Positions 44,798 through 54,860 of a stretch of DNA of 64,000 bases are shown piece by piece. The stretch's first letter is position 1. Each line of letters begins with the position of its first letter. The position numbers were made by a program, and so were the translations under genes. Source of the stretch: Patiriisocius marinistellae (GTDB taxonomy: Bacteria > Bacteroidota > Bacteroidia > Flavobacteriales > Flavobacteriaceae); contig NZ_BKCF01000003.1 of the NCBI RefSeq assembly GCF_009014635.1, positions 1 through 64,000 of the forward strand. Reading direction: 5' to 3'. The notes below the pieces were generated by a model. The model was not told where the DNA came from, did not search any database, and was given only the letters and a program-made list of their open reading frames with translations.

Positions 44798-46633
44798 TTG
44801 AAAATAATAGCAATGATTCCGGCACGTTATGCCGCCTCTAGATTTCCAGGAAAGCTTATGCAAAATTTGGGAGGTCTCCCAGTAATCATTAGAACGTATG
44901 ATGCTACAGTAGCTACAAAACTTTTTGATGACGTTTTTGTAGTGACCGATAGTGATATAATTTATAATGAAATTATCAACCACGGAGGTAAAGCCATTAT
45001 GAGTATAAAAGAACATGAATGCGGAAGTGATCGCATTGCAGAAGCTGTTGCTAACATGGATATTGATATTGTTGTCAACGTACAAGGTGATGAGCCATTT
45101 ACAAATAGAGAAGCATTAGTACAAGTTCTCGAAGTATTTAAAGGAGACGATGCAGACAAAATTGACTTAGCATCCTTAATGACAGAAATTCACGATTGGA
45201 AAGAGATTAGCGACCCTAATTGTGTAAAAGTAATTGTTGATAAGCAAAACTTCGCACAATATTTTTCGCGTTCACCTATTCCATATCCACGTGATAAAAA
45301 TGCAGCAGTCCAATATTATAAGCATAAAGGGATTTATGCTTTTAGAAAACAAGCAATTTTAGATTTTTACAAATTGCCAATGGGAAAGCTGGAAGCAGCA
45401 GAAAAAATTGAATGTATTCGCTATTTAGAGTACGGTAAAAATATAAAAATGGCAGTTACAAACGTTCAAGGAGTTGAAATTGACACGCCAGAAGACCTTG
45501 TGAGAGCTAACAAATTATTATTAAAGGAAACCGAAACGAAACAAGCGGGAAAACCCGTCTTTAAAAATTTTCCAATGGTACCAAAAGTGGTTTTTGGAAA
45601 AGGTAGTTATGAGCAATTAGCCGAAATAATCAAACCACAACGAAAAAGTAAAGCACCCTTTGTCTTTATAGTAGATGATGTATTTAAGGAAAGTAATGAG
45701 GTGATTGACAAAATTCCTTTAAACTTTAATGACAAAATTTTATATGTTTCTGCAGACGAAGAACCAAAAACGAAGCAAATTGATGAAATAGTACAGAATT
45801 TAAAATCTGAATTCAATTACACACCTTCTGGAATTATAGGCATTGGTGGAGGAAGTATTTTAGATGTTACAAAAGCAGTATCTATTATGTTGACTAATCC
45901 TGGTAATGCAAGAGATTATCAAGGCTGGGATTTAGTAAAGAAAAAAGCTGTATATCATGTAGGAATACCTACAATTTCGGGGACAGGCTCAGAGGTTTCT
46001 AGGACGACAGTACTTACTGGTCCAACAAAAAAATTAGGAATTAATAGTGATTTTACACCCTTTGATCAAGTAATCTTAGATCCAGATTTAACAATAGGAG
46101 TACCTAAAGATCAATGGTTTTATACTGGAATGGATTGTTTTATTCATTGTGTTGAATCACTTAACGGTACATTTTTAAATGCATTTTCAGAAAGTTACGG
46201 AGAAAAGGCATACGATCTGTGCAAAGAAATTTTTGTTGAGAATAAAATTTCCGAAGAAGAAAAGAGAGGTAAGTTAATGATGGCGTCATGGCATGGTGGG
46301 ATGAGTATTGCATACTCTCAAGTGGGTATCGCTCATGCTATGAGTTATGGATTGTCTTATGTGTTAGGCACAAAGCATGGCATAGGTAACTGTATTGTTT
46401 TTAATCAATTAGAGAAATACTATGGAGAAGATGTGGTTTTGTTTAAGGAAATGGTCGAGCGTTTTGATATCACTATTCCTAAAAATGTCTGCGGAAATCT
46501 CTCCGAAATTCAAATGAATACGATGATTGATGTTGCATTAGGTTTAGTACCACTTTGGGAAAATGCGCTCGGGAAAGATTGGGAGTCAATAATGACTAGA
46601 GATGTATTGAAAGCACTTTACTTAAAGATGTAA
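44798..46633 (+). CDS. kdsB: Fused KdsB and KdnB-like Kdo enzymes
   Basis: A 611-residue fusion. Residues 1-243 are CMP-Kdo synthetase ([57 protein letters not shown]), which activates Kdo for LPS inner core. Residues about 254-611 are an iron-type alcohol dehydrogenase ([44 protein letters not shown], the metal histidines in HCVES and [17 protein letters not shown]) close to Kdo 8-oxidase KdnB, known from 8-amino-Kdo synthesis in Shewanella. In the forms I know the two are separate. Start TTG (44798) is needed to keep the first strand. The acyltransferase follows after one base. Confidence 0.9.
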   Translation: MKIIAMIPARYAASRFPGKLMQNLGGLPVIIRTYDATVATKLFDDVFVVTDSDIIYNEIINHGGKAIMSIKEHECGSDRIAEAVANMDIDIVVNVQGDEPFTNREALVQVLEVFKGDDADKIDLASLMTEIHDWKEISDPNCVKVIVDKQNFAQYFSRSPIPYPRDKNAAVQYYKHKGIYAFRKQAILDFYKLPMGKLEAAEKIECIRYLEYGKNIKMAVTNVQGVEIDTPEDLVRANKLLLKETETKQAGKPVFKNFPMVPKVVFGKGSYEQLAEIIKPQRKSKAPFVFIVDDVFKESNEVIDKIPLNFNDKILYVSADEEPKTKQIDEIVQNLKSEFNYTPSGIIGIGGGSILDVTKAVSIMLTNPGNARDYQGWDLVKKKAVYHVGIPTISGTGSEVSRTTVLTGPTKKLGINSDFTPFDQVILDPDLTIGVPKDQWFYTGMDCFIHCVESLNGTFLNAFSESYGEKAYDLCKEIFVENKISEEEKRGKLMMASWHGGMSIAYSQVGIAHAMSYGLSYVLGTKHGIGNCIVFNQLEKYYGEDVVLFKEMVERFDITIPKNVCGNLSEIQMNTMIDVALGLVPLWENALGKDWESIMTRDVLKALYLKM

Positions 46634-46634
46634 T

Positions 46635-47171
46635 ATGGGAGTTGCAAAATTTATATATCATACCGTATTTGGCTGGAAAATTAAAGGTGATTTTGACCGT
46701 AATATTAAAAAATCTGTATTAATTGTAGCTCCGCATACAAGTTATTTTGATTTTATATTATCAGTACTTGCAAGACGTATTTTAAAGATTGAGATTAATT
46801 TTGTAGGAAAAAGAGAGTTGTTTCATCCACTAATAGGTTGGTATTTTAGGTGGATGGGGGGCGCTCCATTAAATAGAGGTAAAAATGAAAATAAGGTACA
46901 AGCAATTGCAAGCGTAATAAAAAGCAAAAATGAGTTTAGATTAGCCATAGCTCCAGAAGGAACACGCACTAAGGTTGAAACTTGGAAAACTGGTTATTAT
47001 TATATTGCGAGGGAAGCGGGAGTGCCAATAATCCCTATAAGTTTAGATTATCCATCAAAAACTATGACAATAGGTACTGCGTTTTTTCCAACGGGTTCTA
47101 TCGTTGAAGATGAGATTGAGCTTCGTAAATTTTTTAAAGGAGTAATTGGTAAAATTCCTGAGTGGAGTTAA
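46635..47171 (+). CDS. Lysophospholipid-type acyltransferase
   Basis: A 178-residue PlsC-family acyltransferase. The H-x4-D motif is APHTSYFDFI, the second block is FVGKRELFHPLIGWYFRWMGG, and EGTR is in APEGTRTKVETWKTGY. It would transfer an acyl chain to a lysophospholipid or lipid A-like acceptor at the inner membrane. No long hydrophobic segment is present, so it is peripheral. The position one base behind the Kdo fusion gene favours an LPS-related role (inference). Confidence 0.88.
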   Translation: MGVAKFIYHTVFGWKIKGDFDRNIKKSVLIVAPHTSYFDFILSVLARRILKIEINFVGKRELFHPLIGWYFRWMGGAPLNRGKNENKVQAIASVIKSKNEFRLAIAPEGTRTKVETWKTGYYYIAREAGVPIIPISLDYPSKTMTIGTAFFPTGSIVEDEIELRKFFKGVIGKIPEWS

Positions 47172-47360
47172 TTTTTTTTAATAAATCAAATTTGTAATTA
47201 ACAGTTTGTTATCAAAAATTGGCGTTAACGATAAATTGCATAGGGTTTTTAAATATTTGATTTACAGATATGGAAAGTTAAAAGTTAGTTAATCGTTTTA
47301 TTTAAGTTTTTTTATAATTAGAATCAGCGCTATCTATGTTCTAAACAAAAACAACTATAA

Positions 47361-48401
47361 ATGAAAACATTAAAATTTTTAACAGTAACAGCGCTTGCAT
47401 CATTGGTATTTATCTCTTGTGGGGATGATGACGATATTACGGGTAATGATTTAAGAGTAAATCTTTATGCAACAAGTAATTTGAGTGGTGACATCACAGC
47501 ATATCAAATTGAAGATGATGGGGATGTAGAAGTAAGAACATTAAGAACAATCCAAGAAAATACGGACGCAGAAGGGCTTTATGTTGATAGCGGAGATGAT
47601 GAAATTACAGTAGTAAGTAGAAGTAATAAAAATTTAAATACTTTTGATTCTTTAGACAGAACAGATAATGGTGATGCTTTAGAATTAGAAGCAGGTAGCC
47701 CAACTATTTTGGGTAGTCCAAGAGATTTAGCAGTTTCATCAAATATTTATGTTGTTTCTGATAATATGGATGTTGACGGTGATGATACTACTGTTGACAA
47801 TAGACTTTGGGTTTTTACAAGAAACGATAATACATATACGTTAAGAAATGTAATTACAACAGATTTTGCTGTATGGGGAATCGAATTTGTAGGAGATAAT
47901 CTATACGCAGTTGTTGATAAAACTAACGAGGTAGCTTTATTTTCAAACTTTTCTTCAAACTTTATTATGACTGGACCAGCAGCACCTACAAAAAGAGTTG
48001 CTATTGAAGGTATAACTAGAACTCACGGTATTGGCTTTGACGGTGGTACAATGGTGCTTACTGATATAGGTGAAGCTAGCGGTGATGTTTCTCCAAATTT
48101 TAATACCGATGGTGGGTTTCATATTATAAATGATTTTCAAGCTAAATTTAGCGCTGTTGAAAACGGTGGTACTTTAGCAGTTGCAGGAAACCAAGTTCGT
48201 GTTGCAGGATCAAACACTTTTCTAGGAAATCCAGTAAGTGTAGATTATGATGCAGATGGGAATACAGTTTATATTGCAGAAAGAGCTAATTCTGGTGGAC
48301 GTATTCTTGCTTTTACAAATGTTTCAACAGGTGGAAATATTGCACCTAATTTAAATAATATTTTAAGTGGTGCATCTTCAGTAGTATTTTCTGAAGACTA
48401 A
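47361..48401 (+). CDS. Propeller lipoprotein
   Basis: A 346-residue lipoprotein: signal FLTVTALASLVFISC with the lipobox cysteine at residue 20, followed by an acidic tether GDDDDITGNDL. The rest is a repeated pattern of short strands (EGLYVDSGDDEITVVSRS, GIEFVGDNLYAVVDKTN, VDYDADGNTVYIAERAN) typical of a seven-bladed propeller of the lactonase/YncE type. Ligand unknown. The acidic run after the lipidated cysteine resembles the lipoprotein export signals of Bacteroidota surface lipoproteins. Confidence 0.78.
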   Translation: MKTLKFLTVTALASLVFISCGDDDDITGNDLRVNLYATSNLSGDITAYQIEDDGDVEVRTLRTIQENTDAEGLYVDSGDDEITVVSRSNKNLNTFDSLDRTDNGDALELEAGSPTILGSPRDLAVSSNIYVVSDNMDVDGDDTTVDNRLWVFTRNDNTYTLRNVITTDFAVWGIEFVGDNLYAVVDKTNEVALFSNFSSNFIMTGPAAPTKRVAIEGITRTHGIGFDGGTMVLTDIGEASGDVSPNFNTDGGFHIINDFQAKFSAVENGGTLAVAGNQVRVAGSNTFLGNPVSVDYDADGNTVYIAERANSGGRILAFTNVSTGGNIAPNLNNILSGASSVVFSED

Positions 48402-48438
48402 ATCTAATCAGTATTCATACTGAAATTTTAATAAAATT

Positions 48439-48475
48439 AAACTCCCAATTTTTATATAAAATTGGGAGTTTTTTT
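48439..48475. terminator. Terminator, propeller lipoprotein gene and yebC
   Basis: AACTCCCAATTTTTATATAA followed by AATTGGGAGTT and seven T. Lies between convergent genes. Confidence 0.85.
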
Positions 48476-48497
48476 ATGTTCTAAAATGAAGTAATTA

Positions 48498-49238
48498 TTA
48501 ACTTTCCTCCATAGTATGATATACATTTTGTACATCGTCATCATCTTCAAGTTTCTCTAAAAGCTTTTCAACATCTGCCATTTCTTCTTCGTTCAACTTT
48601 TTTGTTACTTGAGGTATTCTTTCAAAACCTGAAGAAAGTATTTCAATATTATTAGATTCTAAATATGCCTGTATATTTCCGAAGCTTTCAAAAGGTGCGT
48701 AAATAACAACACTTGTTTCAGTTTCACCATCAGCATTCTCATCTGTATCTTCAAATATTTCTTCTACACCTTCATCAATTAACTCTAACTCTAGCTCTTC
48801 TAGATCTAAACCTTCAGCCTTTACTTTAAAATTACAAGTGTGGTCAAACATAAAAACAACTGAGCCAGAAGTACCAAAGCTGCTATCAGTTTTATTAAAA
48901 CAAGCACGCACATTTGCTACCGTACGGGTATTATTATCTGTAGCCGTCTCAACTAAAACGGCAATACCGTGCTGTGCATACCCCTCAAAAATCACTTCTT
49001 TATAATCACCTTGATTTTTATCGCTCGCACGCTTAATAGCACGCTCTACGTTATCCTTGGGCATGTTTATTGACTTGGCATTTTGAATAACTGCTCGCAA
49101 TCTAGAATTTGAATCTGGATCTGGACCACCTTCTTTTACAGCCATCACAATATCTTTTCCTATACGTGTAAAGGCCTTACTCATAGCAGACCAACGTTTC
49201 ATTTTCCTTGCTTTTCTAAATTCAAAAGCTCTTCCCAT
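48498..49238 (-). CDS. YebC/PmpR family protein
   Basis: A 246-residue protein of the YebC/PmpR/TACO1 family. The N-terminus MGRAFEFRKARKMKRWSAMSKAFTRIGKDI, NIERAIKRASDK-type segment (DNVERAIKRASDKNQGDY), EGYAQHGIAVLVET and FDHTCNFKVKAE fit. It was described as a DNA-binding regulator and more recently as a translation factor helping ribosomes past prolines. Usual length. Monocistronic. Confidence 0.94.
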   Translation of the reverse strand: MGRAFEFRKARKMKRWSAMSKAFTRIGKDIVMAVKEGGPDPDSNSRLRAVIQNAKSINMPKDNVERAIKRASDKNQGDYKEVIFEGYAQHGIAVLVETATDNNTRTVANVRACFNKTDSSFGTSGSVVFMFDHTCNFKVKAEGLDLEELELELIDEGVEEIFEDTDENADGETETSVVIYAPFESFGNIQAYLESNNIEILSSGFERIPQVTKKLNEEEMADVEKLLEKLEDDDDVQNVYHTMEES

Positions 49239-49386
49239 AATTATATTTTATTTGAATATCTCAACAGTTTTAATTGCCAAAATGTAATATTTATATTAAA
49301 TATCAAATATAAAAAAATCCCTAATAACATCTCCATAAGTATGAATCTGTTATTAGGAATTTAAAATAATAAATGAGTTTAAGATG

Positions 49387-49668
49387 TTAGCCAATTAACT
49401 CATCAATCGCTTTAGCTAGTTTAAAGTCTTTTTCAGTAATTCCATCTGCATCATGTGTTGTAAGATAAATCTCTAGTGTATTATAAATATTTGTCCACTC
49501 TGGATGATGCCCTTGTTTTTCACATTCAAACGAAATACGTGTCATTGCGGAAAACGCTTCCTTAAAATTTTCAAACTCAAATATAGTATGTAATGCGCCT
49601 TCTTCTATATCCCAACCATCAAATTGAGCTAGTTTTTCGTTTATATCTTTATCGGTCATTTTGTTCAT
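49387..49668 (-). CDS. 4a-hydroxytetrahydrobiopterin dehydratase
   Basis: A 93-residue PCD/DCoH protein recycling pterin cofactor after aromatic amino acid hydroxylation. The active-site histidines lie in CEKQGHHPEWTNIYNTLEIYLTTHDADGIT, the family signature. The ATG at 49668 and another three codons in are both possible. Only three bases separate it from the epimerase gene, so they are probably co-transcribed. An aromatic amino acid hydroxylase is not in the window. Confidence 0.92.
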   Translation of the reverse strand: MNKMTDKDINEKLAQFDGWDIEEGALHTIFEFENFKEAFSAMTRISFECEKQGHHPEWTNIYNTLEIYLTTHDADGITEKDFKLAKAIDELIG

Positions 49669-49671
49669 TTC

Positions 49672-50523
49672 TTAGGTTTTTAGTGTTACTATATCTTCTA
49701 AAATACAATTGTCAACAACGTCACTCACTGTAATATTATAATGCTCAGGTAATTTTTTAAATTTGGGCAAAATAGCTAAGTAAGACTCATCATTTCTATC
49801 GTACACGTTTTTAAAAATAGGAAATTTACCTGTTGTTTTCTCACAAATTTCTGTTATAAAATCGTTATGGTGTATTACATCTTCACTTGCTAAATGGAAG
49901 ATACCGTCATCATTAGTTGCAATAATATAATGTAGTTGTTGTGCAATTTTATCTGCAGTTGTAACGCTAATAATTAAATTAGGGAATATTTCATAATTCG
50001 TATTAAAACGCACAGCATCTCTAAGCTCTGTAATTCTTGGTGAGTTATTGCCAAAAACCAATGGCAACCTTAAAATAGCTGTCTGCGCAGGAATGGTTTC
50101 CAGTAACATTCTTTCTACTGAAATTTTAAACATTCCACCCTTTGTATTAGATTTTGGGCTGTCTTTTTCATACGATGGGAAATCCTTACGTGCATTAAAT
50201 ACATCCATTGATGAAAGAAACAGTAATCTAGCATAATGATGTTGTGATACCCAAGTTGCAATTTCGCGATGGGTTTTAAGCTGCGCTGCATAGTCACCTT
50301 TTAAACTTGAAATGATGACAGAGGGATTGACTGTATTTAAAATTTCGGCTATGCCACCTTTTGAAACATCAAAATGAAAGAATTGTTGGTTATTACCAAA
50401 GTTATTTTTTGAAGAAAAATAGGTGCCGTAGGTGTCAAAATAGTTGCAAAGATCTCTATAAATTGTGTTGCCTATAAAGCCGCTTGCGCCAATAATTAAG
50501 ACCGTATGTTTTTGGGGATTCAT
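49672..50523 (-). CDS. Extended SDR, RmlD-like
   Basis: A 283-residue NAD(P)-binding protein. The cofactor loop is VLIIGASGFIGNTIYRD. The catalytic YxxxK appears as SYEKDSPKSNTKG, with a tyrosine and a lysine two residues on, so the classical spacing is not clear and the enzyme may be altered. Residues 160-260 resemble RmlD/sugar-nucleotide-binding proteins (FRLPLVFG-like ILRLPLVFGNNSP, HLASEDVIHHNDFITEI). Substrate unknown. Eleven bases separate it from the glutaminase gene upstream. Confidence 0.78.
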   Translation of the reverse strand: MNPQKHTVLIIGASGFIGNTIYRDLCNYFDTYGTYFSSKNNFGNNQQFFHFDVSKGGIAEILNTVNPSVIISSLKGDYAAQLKTHREIATWVSQHHYARLLFLSSMDVFNARKDFPSYEKDSPKSNTKGGMFKISVERMLLETIPAQTAILRLPLVFGNNSPRITELRDAVRFNTNYEIFPNLIISVTTADKIAQQLHYIIATNDDGIFHLASEDVIHHNDFITEICEKTTGKFPIFKNVYDRNDESYLAILPKFKKLPEHYNITVSDVVDNCILEDIVTLKT

Positions 50524-50534
50524 CTATTATATAA

Positions 50535-51449
50535 CTAAAAAATAGACGATTTAGTCTCTGTTGTAAATTGTTCTAAAGCCTGCATTCCTAAGTAGCTGTT
50601 ACCCTTTGGATTAAGTGGGGGGGACCAAGCAGTAATTACATAATGGTTGGGTAAAAGTGCAACAATGCCACCACCAACGCCACTTTTTCCAGGCAGTCCT
50701 ACCTCAAAAGCAAATTCGCCAGCTTCATCGTAAAAACCACACGTAAGCATAATTGCGTTAATACGTTTGGCTTGTTTTTCAGTTAAGCATTGTTTGTTCT
50801 TCATGCATTTACCATGATTTGCAAATGCAAAAAAGGAATTTGATAATTGCTCACAAGTCATCTCAAGAGAACACTGATGAAAATAAAAATCTAGAACGTC
50901 CTCAACAGGATTTGCTAGATTGTCAAATGATTTTAAAAGATTTGCAATTGCATAATTTCTAAATCCTGTTTTACGCTCAGACTCGGCAACTTCTAGGTTG
51001 TATGAAATAGAATCATCACCAGCCAAACCACGTACAAATTGAAGAAAATCTTCTTTTGGATTTTTTAGTGTTGAAACCAAACAATCCGCCACAACGATAG
51101 CGCCGCTATTAATGAGAGGGTTTCTAGGAATACCTTCTTCATTTTCTAATAATGACAAGTAGTTAAAAGGATTGCCCGAAGGTTCAACGTCCACTCGTTT
51201 CCATAGTTCGTTGCCTTGACTCGCAAATGCCATTGCAAGAGTAAATACTTTTGAAATACTTTGAATGGAGAAGGGTACTTGCGTGTCGCCCACCTCATAA
51301 TTGTCACCGTGAATATTATTTAAGTAGATACCAAATTTTTCCCCATCAACTTTACCTAACTCTGGAATATAATCTGCGACTTCTCCAGTGTTTTTTGTGG
51401 CTTTTAAGTCGCTGTGGATTCTGTTTATTATTTGTTGGAAGTTGGGCAT
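50535..51449 (-). CDS. glsA: Glutaminase
   Basis: A 304-residue serine-dependent glutaminase hydrolysing glutamine to glutamate and ammonia. The nucleophile and lysine are in FSIQSISKVFTLAMAF (S-x-x-K). Substrate residues are in RNPLINSGAIVVADCL and in NYAIANLL. GLPGKSGVGGGIVALLP near the C-terminus is diagnostic. Cytosolic. Standard length. Its start lies only 20 bases from the stop of the ankyrin gene. Confidence 0.95.
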   Translation of the reverse strand: MPNFQQIINRIHSDLKATKNTGEVADYIPELGKVDGEKFGIYLNNIHGDNYEVGDTQVPFSIQSISKVFTLAMAFASQGNELWKRVDVEPSGNPFNYLSLLENEEGIPRNPLINSGAIVVADCLVSTLKNPKEDFLQFVRGLAGDDSISYNLEVAESERKTGFRNYAIANLLKSFDNLANPVEDVLDFYFHQCSLEMTCEQLSNSFFAFANHGKCMKNKQCLTEKQAKRINAIMLTCGFYDEAGEFAFEVGLPGKSGVGGGIVALLPNHYVITAWSPPLNPKGNSYLGMQALEQFTTETKSSIF

Positions 51450-51469
51450 TTTATGTTTGTTATTTGGCT

Positions 51470-51763
51470 TTAATTTACAAATTGATTAATTAAGGCGATA
51501 ATGTCTTTATTATTTCTGTTTTCGGCAAGTTTTAATGGAGTAACGCCACTTTCCATTTCTATGATAGAGAGGTCTGCACCGTTTGCAAGTAGTAATTCTA
51601 TGATAGCTATATTATTGTAGCGAATACTTTCAGATATTGGAAGAGCCATAACCTCTGGATGTTGATAATTAGGATCCATACCTAAACGTAAATACATTTT
51701 AACCAATTCAATATCATTATCCTGAATTGCTTTAAACATTGTTTTCCAATCTCCTCCTGACAT
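51470..51763 (-). CDS. Small ankyrin-repeat protein
   Basis: A 97-residue protein made of two to three ankyrin repeats (IQDNDIELVKMYLRLGMDPN, IRYNNIAIIELLLANGADLS, TPLKLAENRNNKDIIALI). A binding module with no catalytic part. It lies 20 bases upstream of the glutaminase gene, and small ankyrin proteins are known neighbours of glutaminases, so interaction is possible (inference). Confidence 0.83.
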   Translation of the reverse strand: MSGGDWKTMFKAIQDNDIELVKMYLRLGMDPNYQHPEVMALPISESIRYNNIAIIELLLANGADLSIIEMESGVTPLKLAENRNNKDIIALINQFVN

Positions 51764-51872
51764 AATTTTATACTAAATTTTATAATATCGTTACTTGAAA
51801 ATAAGACTCTACTTTAGTTTATTTTAAGATTGTCGAAAAGCTCATTCTGACTATAATAAACTACAAACGCTC

Positions 51873-52958
51873 TTAACTCTTCTTATAAAAAGGCAACTTC
51901 ACTACTGTAGCAGGCACTGCGTTTTTTCTAATTTGAATATTAATTTTTGAACCTACATCTTTAAATACTACAGGCACATAACCAAGACCAATTCCCTTAT
52001 TCATAGAAGGAGACATAGTACCGCTGGTTACATTCCCTATTTTGTTTCCGTTGCCATCAACAATATCGTAGCCTTGTCTTGGAATTCCTCTTTCGTTAAG
52101 TTCAAAAGCAATTAATGTTTTTTCAACACCTTGCTCTTTTTGTTTTTTGAGTGCTTCGCTGTTTACAAAATCTTTATTAAATTTTGTAATCCAGCCTAAG
52201 CCAGCTTCAAGTGGAGAGGTACTATCATCAATATCATTTCCGTAGAGGCAATATCCCATTTCTAATCTCAAGGTGTCTCTTGCTGCTAAACCTATAGGCT
52301 TAATGCCAAAATCTGCTCCAGCTTCCATTACTTTAGTCCATACTTGAGCCACCTCAGTATTTTTGCAATAGATTTCAAACCCTCCGCTTCCTGTGTAACC
52401 AGTTGCGCTTATAATTACATTGTCAATCCCTGCAAAGTCTGAAACTTTGAAGGTGTAAAATTTAATAGCTGCTAAATCTTCAGATGTTAAAGATTGCATC
52501 GCTTCAACTGCTTTTGGTCCTTGAATGGCTAATAAAGAATAGTCTTCACTAATATTCTTCATTTCGGCACCCATTGAATTATGACTACTAATCCAGTTCC
52601 AGTCTTTTTCAATATTTGATGCATTTACAACTAGCAACCACTTTTCTGCTTCTAGACGGTAGATAATTAAATCATCTACAACACCTCCATCTTCATTGGG
52701 AAGACAACTGTATTGCGCTTGCCCATCCTTTAATTTTGAAGCGTCATTGCTACAAACAAGCTGAATTAAATCTAGAGCATTAGGCCCTAAAATTAAAAAT
52801 TCACCCATGTGCGACACATCAAAAACCCCCACACTATTACGCACAGTTTCATGCTCAGCATTAACGCCTTCGTAAGAAACAGGCATATTATATCCTGCAA
52901 ATGGGACCATTTTTGCACCAAGTGCTTCGTGTATTTTAGTTAAGGCTGTATTTTTCAT
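51873..52958 (-). CDS. gcvT: Aminomethyltransferase, glycine cleavage T protein
   Basis: A 361-residue folate-dependent enzyme of the glycine cleavage system, releasing ammonia and forming methylene-tetrahydrofolate. [35 protein letters not shown] with the catalytic aspartate region, [16 protein letters not shown] and [17 protein letters not shown] are standard. Complete. gcvH and gcvP are not in the window, which is usual in Bacteroidota. Upstream lies a long gene-free spacer. Confidence 0.95.
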   Translation of the reverse strand: MKNTALTKIHEALGAKMVPFAGYNMPVSYEGVNAEHETVRNSVGVFDVSHMGEFLILGPNALDLIQLVCSNDASKLKDGQAQYSCLPNEDGGVVDDLIIYRLEAEKWLLVVNASNIEKDWNWISSHNSMGAEMKNISEDYSLLAIQGPKAVEAMQSLTSEDLAAIKFYTFKVSDFAGIDNVIISATGYTGSGGFEIYCKNTEVAQVWTKVMEAGADFGIKPIGLAARDTLRLEMGYCLYGNDIDDSTSPLEAGLGWITKFNKDFVNSEALKKQKEQGVEKTLIAFELNERGIPRQGYDIVDGNGNKIGNVTSGTMSPSMNKGIGLGYVPVVFKDVGSKINIQIRKNAVPATVVKLPFYKKS

Positions 52959-53305
52959 CTTTGTGCCCGCACAGGCGGAAATTTATTAATTAAACGTTTT
53001 GTTAAATACTTTTAATCACTTCGGAAATTTCAATAATCAATATTATAATTTAGTTTCATTACACCAATTTCCGTTAAGGTTCACAAATGTATTAAAGCGA
53101 GGTGTAAACTTCGAATATTTCTTTTGAAATTATCCTCTCTAGGCCATTAAGATATTTGTATTTTTATATTTCTGAAATTTGCCAAAAATTTTTATTAATA
53201 AGCGAAGATTACAAACAGCAATTATCAGTTTCAAATAATTAAAATTTCCGAAGAGAGAAACATTATTCTATTCTTGAAATTATTTAAATCTAAAAATCCA
53301 AAACT
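52959..53305. other. Gene-free divergent spacer gcvT-nnr
   Basis: No ORF, RNA or terminator is visible in these 347 bases. The spacer carries two copies of the over-represented word: CTTCGGAAAT at 53019-53028 and ATTTCCGAAG at 53244-53253, the latter followed by AGAGAA as in the related 25-base duplication. It must hold the promoters of both genes, but no convincing TAnnTTTG was assigned. Confidence 0.5.
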
Positions 53306-54841
53306 TTGAAAATATTCTCATCAAAACAGTTATACGAAGCAGATGAAGTAACCTGTAATAACCAAAATATAACCTCAGTAGATTTAATGGAGCGTGCCGG
53401 TAGTTATATTTTTACATGGTTGCATCAACGTATGCAAGGCGCACAAGTTCCTGTTCATATTTTTTGTGGTATAGGTAATAATGGAGGAGATGGCTTAGTG
53501 CTTGGAAGGCTGTTGATAGAAAGTGGTTATAATGTTAAATGTTATATAGCAAATTTTACAGATAAACGCTCGCCTTGCTTTTTGACTAATTACAGTAGGT
53601 ACAAAGATGTGACTAAAAATTGGCCAATTTTAATGAAAGGTGCAGAAGATTTTCCAGAAATAGCACCTCAAGATATTATAATTGATGCGTTGTTTGGTAT
53701 AGGATTAAACAGACCTCCAGAAGGGTGGGTGAAGGACTTAATTTTGCACATTAATACACAGAGAGCTTTTAAGTTGTCTATTGATATTCCAAGCGGACTC
53801 TCTGCTGAGCAGGCAGTGGAGGACTTTGATGCAATTGTAAAGTCTAATCATACATTAACATTTCAAGCTCCAAAGTTGTCCTTCTTTTTGCCAGAAACAG
53901 GCCCTTATGTTACTTTTTATGAGGCAATTGATATTGGTCTTGACGCTGCATATTTAGAAAGTCAAGAACCTTTGGCTCAATTAATAGCAAAGCCACAAGC
54001 ACAACGTTTTTATAAACAGCGAAATAAATATGCACATAAAGGTAATTTTGGACATTCATTAATCGTTGCTGGAAGCTACGGAATGATGGGAGCCTCTGTC
54101 CTTGCTACAAAAGCGACAATGCGCATAGGTGCAGGAAAAGTTACGGCAATGGTACCTAGAAGTGGTTATTCTATATTGCAATCTACAGTGCCAGAAGCAA
54201 TGGTTAAAACTGATGAAAACGAAGATTTTATTACTAATATTAATTATGATTTTGAACCCGATGCAATTGCAGTGGGTATGGGCATAGGAAATAATGATGA
54301 AACTGCAACTGCTTTAAAAGCATTATTAAAAAAAGTGTTATGTCCCATAGTAATTGATGCAGATGCTTTAAACTGTATTTCAAAGACAAAAACACTTATT
54401 AAGTTACTCCCAGAGAATGCTATTTTAACTCCGCATCCTGGCGAGCTTGCAAGATTAGTAGGGGAGTGGACAGATGATTATGATAAGATTAAAAAATGCC
54501 AAGAGTTTTCTGCAACCTATAAAGTAATTATTATAATCAAAGGTGCAAATACCATTACTGTAATGGGTAATGAACTTTATATTAATACTACTGGAAATCC
54601 AGGAATGGCAACTGCTGGAAGTGGTGATGTGTTAAGTGGTTGTTTATCTGGATTATTAGCACAAGGATATGATCCATTATTGGCTTCTGTGTTTGGAGTG
54701 TATCTTCATGGTAGTGCAGGAAATATTGCATCTCAAACAGTAGGTTTTGAGGCAATGATGGCAAGTGATATTATAAATAGTTTAGGCGATGCTTTTTTAG
54801 AATTATTTAGACAAGAAGAGGAAGCACCCGTAGCTCAATAA
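53306..54841 (+). CDS. nnr: Bifunctional NAD(P)HX epimerase/dehydratase
   Basis: A 511-residue repair enzyme. The N-terminal YjeF_N epimerase domain (IFCGIGNNGGDGLVLGRLL, DIPSGLSAEQ) spans about 1-215, and the C-terminal ribokinase-like dehydratase (HKGNFGHSLIVAGSYGMMGA, VIDADALN, TPHPGELARL, NTTGNPGMATAGSGDVLSG) spans about 225-511. It restores damaged NAD(P)H hydrates. The start is TTG (53306), as no ATG precedes the conserved first strand. It lies 19 bases before the permease gene. Confidence 0.94.
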   Translation: MKIFSSKQLYEADEVTCNNQNITSVDLMERAGSYIFTWLHQRMQGAQVPVHIFCGIGNNGGDGLVLGRLLIESGYNVKCYIANFTDKRSPCFLTNYSRYKDVTKNWPILMKGAEDFPEIAPQDIIIDALFGIGLNRPPEGWVKDLILHINTQRAFKLSIDIPSGLSAEQAVEDFDAIVKSNHTLTFQAPKLSFFLPETGPYVTFYEAIDIGLDAAYLESQEPLAQLIAKPQAQRFYKQRNKYAHKGNFGHSLIVAGSYGMMGASVLATKATMRIGAGKVTAMVPRSGYSILQSTVPEAMVKTDENEDFITNINYDFEPDAIAVGMGIGNNDETATALKALLKKVLCPIVIDADALNCISKTKTLIKLLPENAILTPHPGELARLVGEWTDDYDKIKKCQEFSATYKVIIIIKGANTITVMGNELYINTTGNPGMATAGSGDVLSGCLSGLLAQGYDPLLASVFGVYLHGSAGNIASQTVGFEAMMASDIINSLGDAFLELFRQEEEAPVAQ

Positions 54842-54860
54842 TCATTAAATAAAGCGAAAT

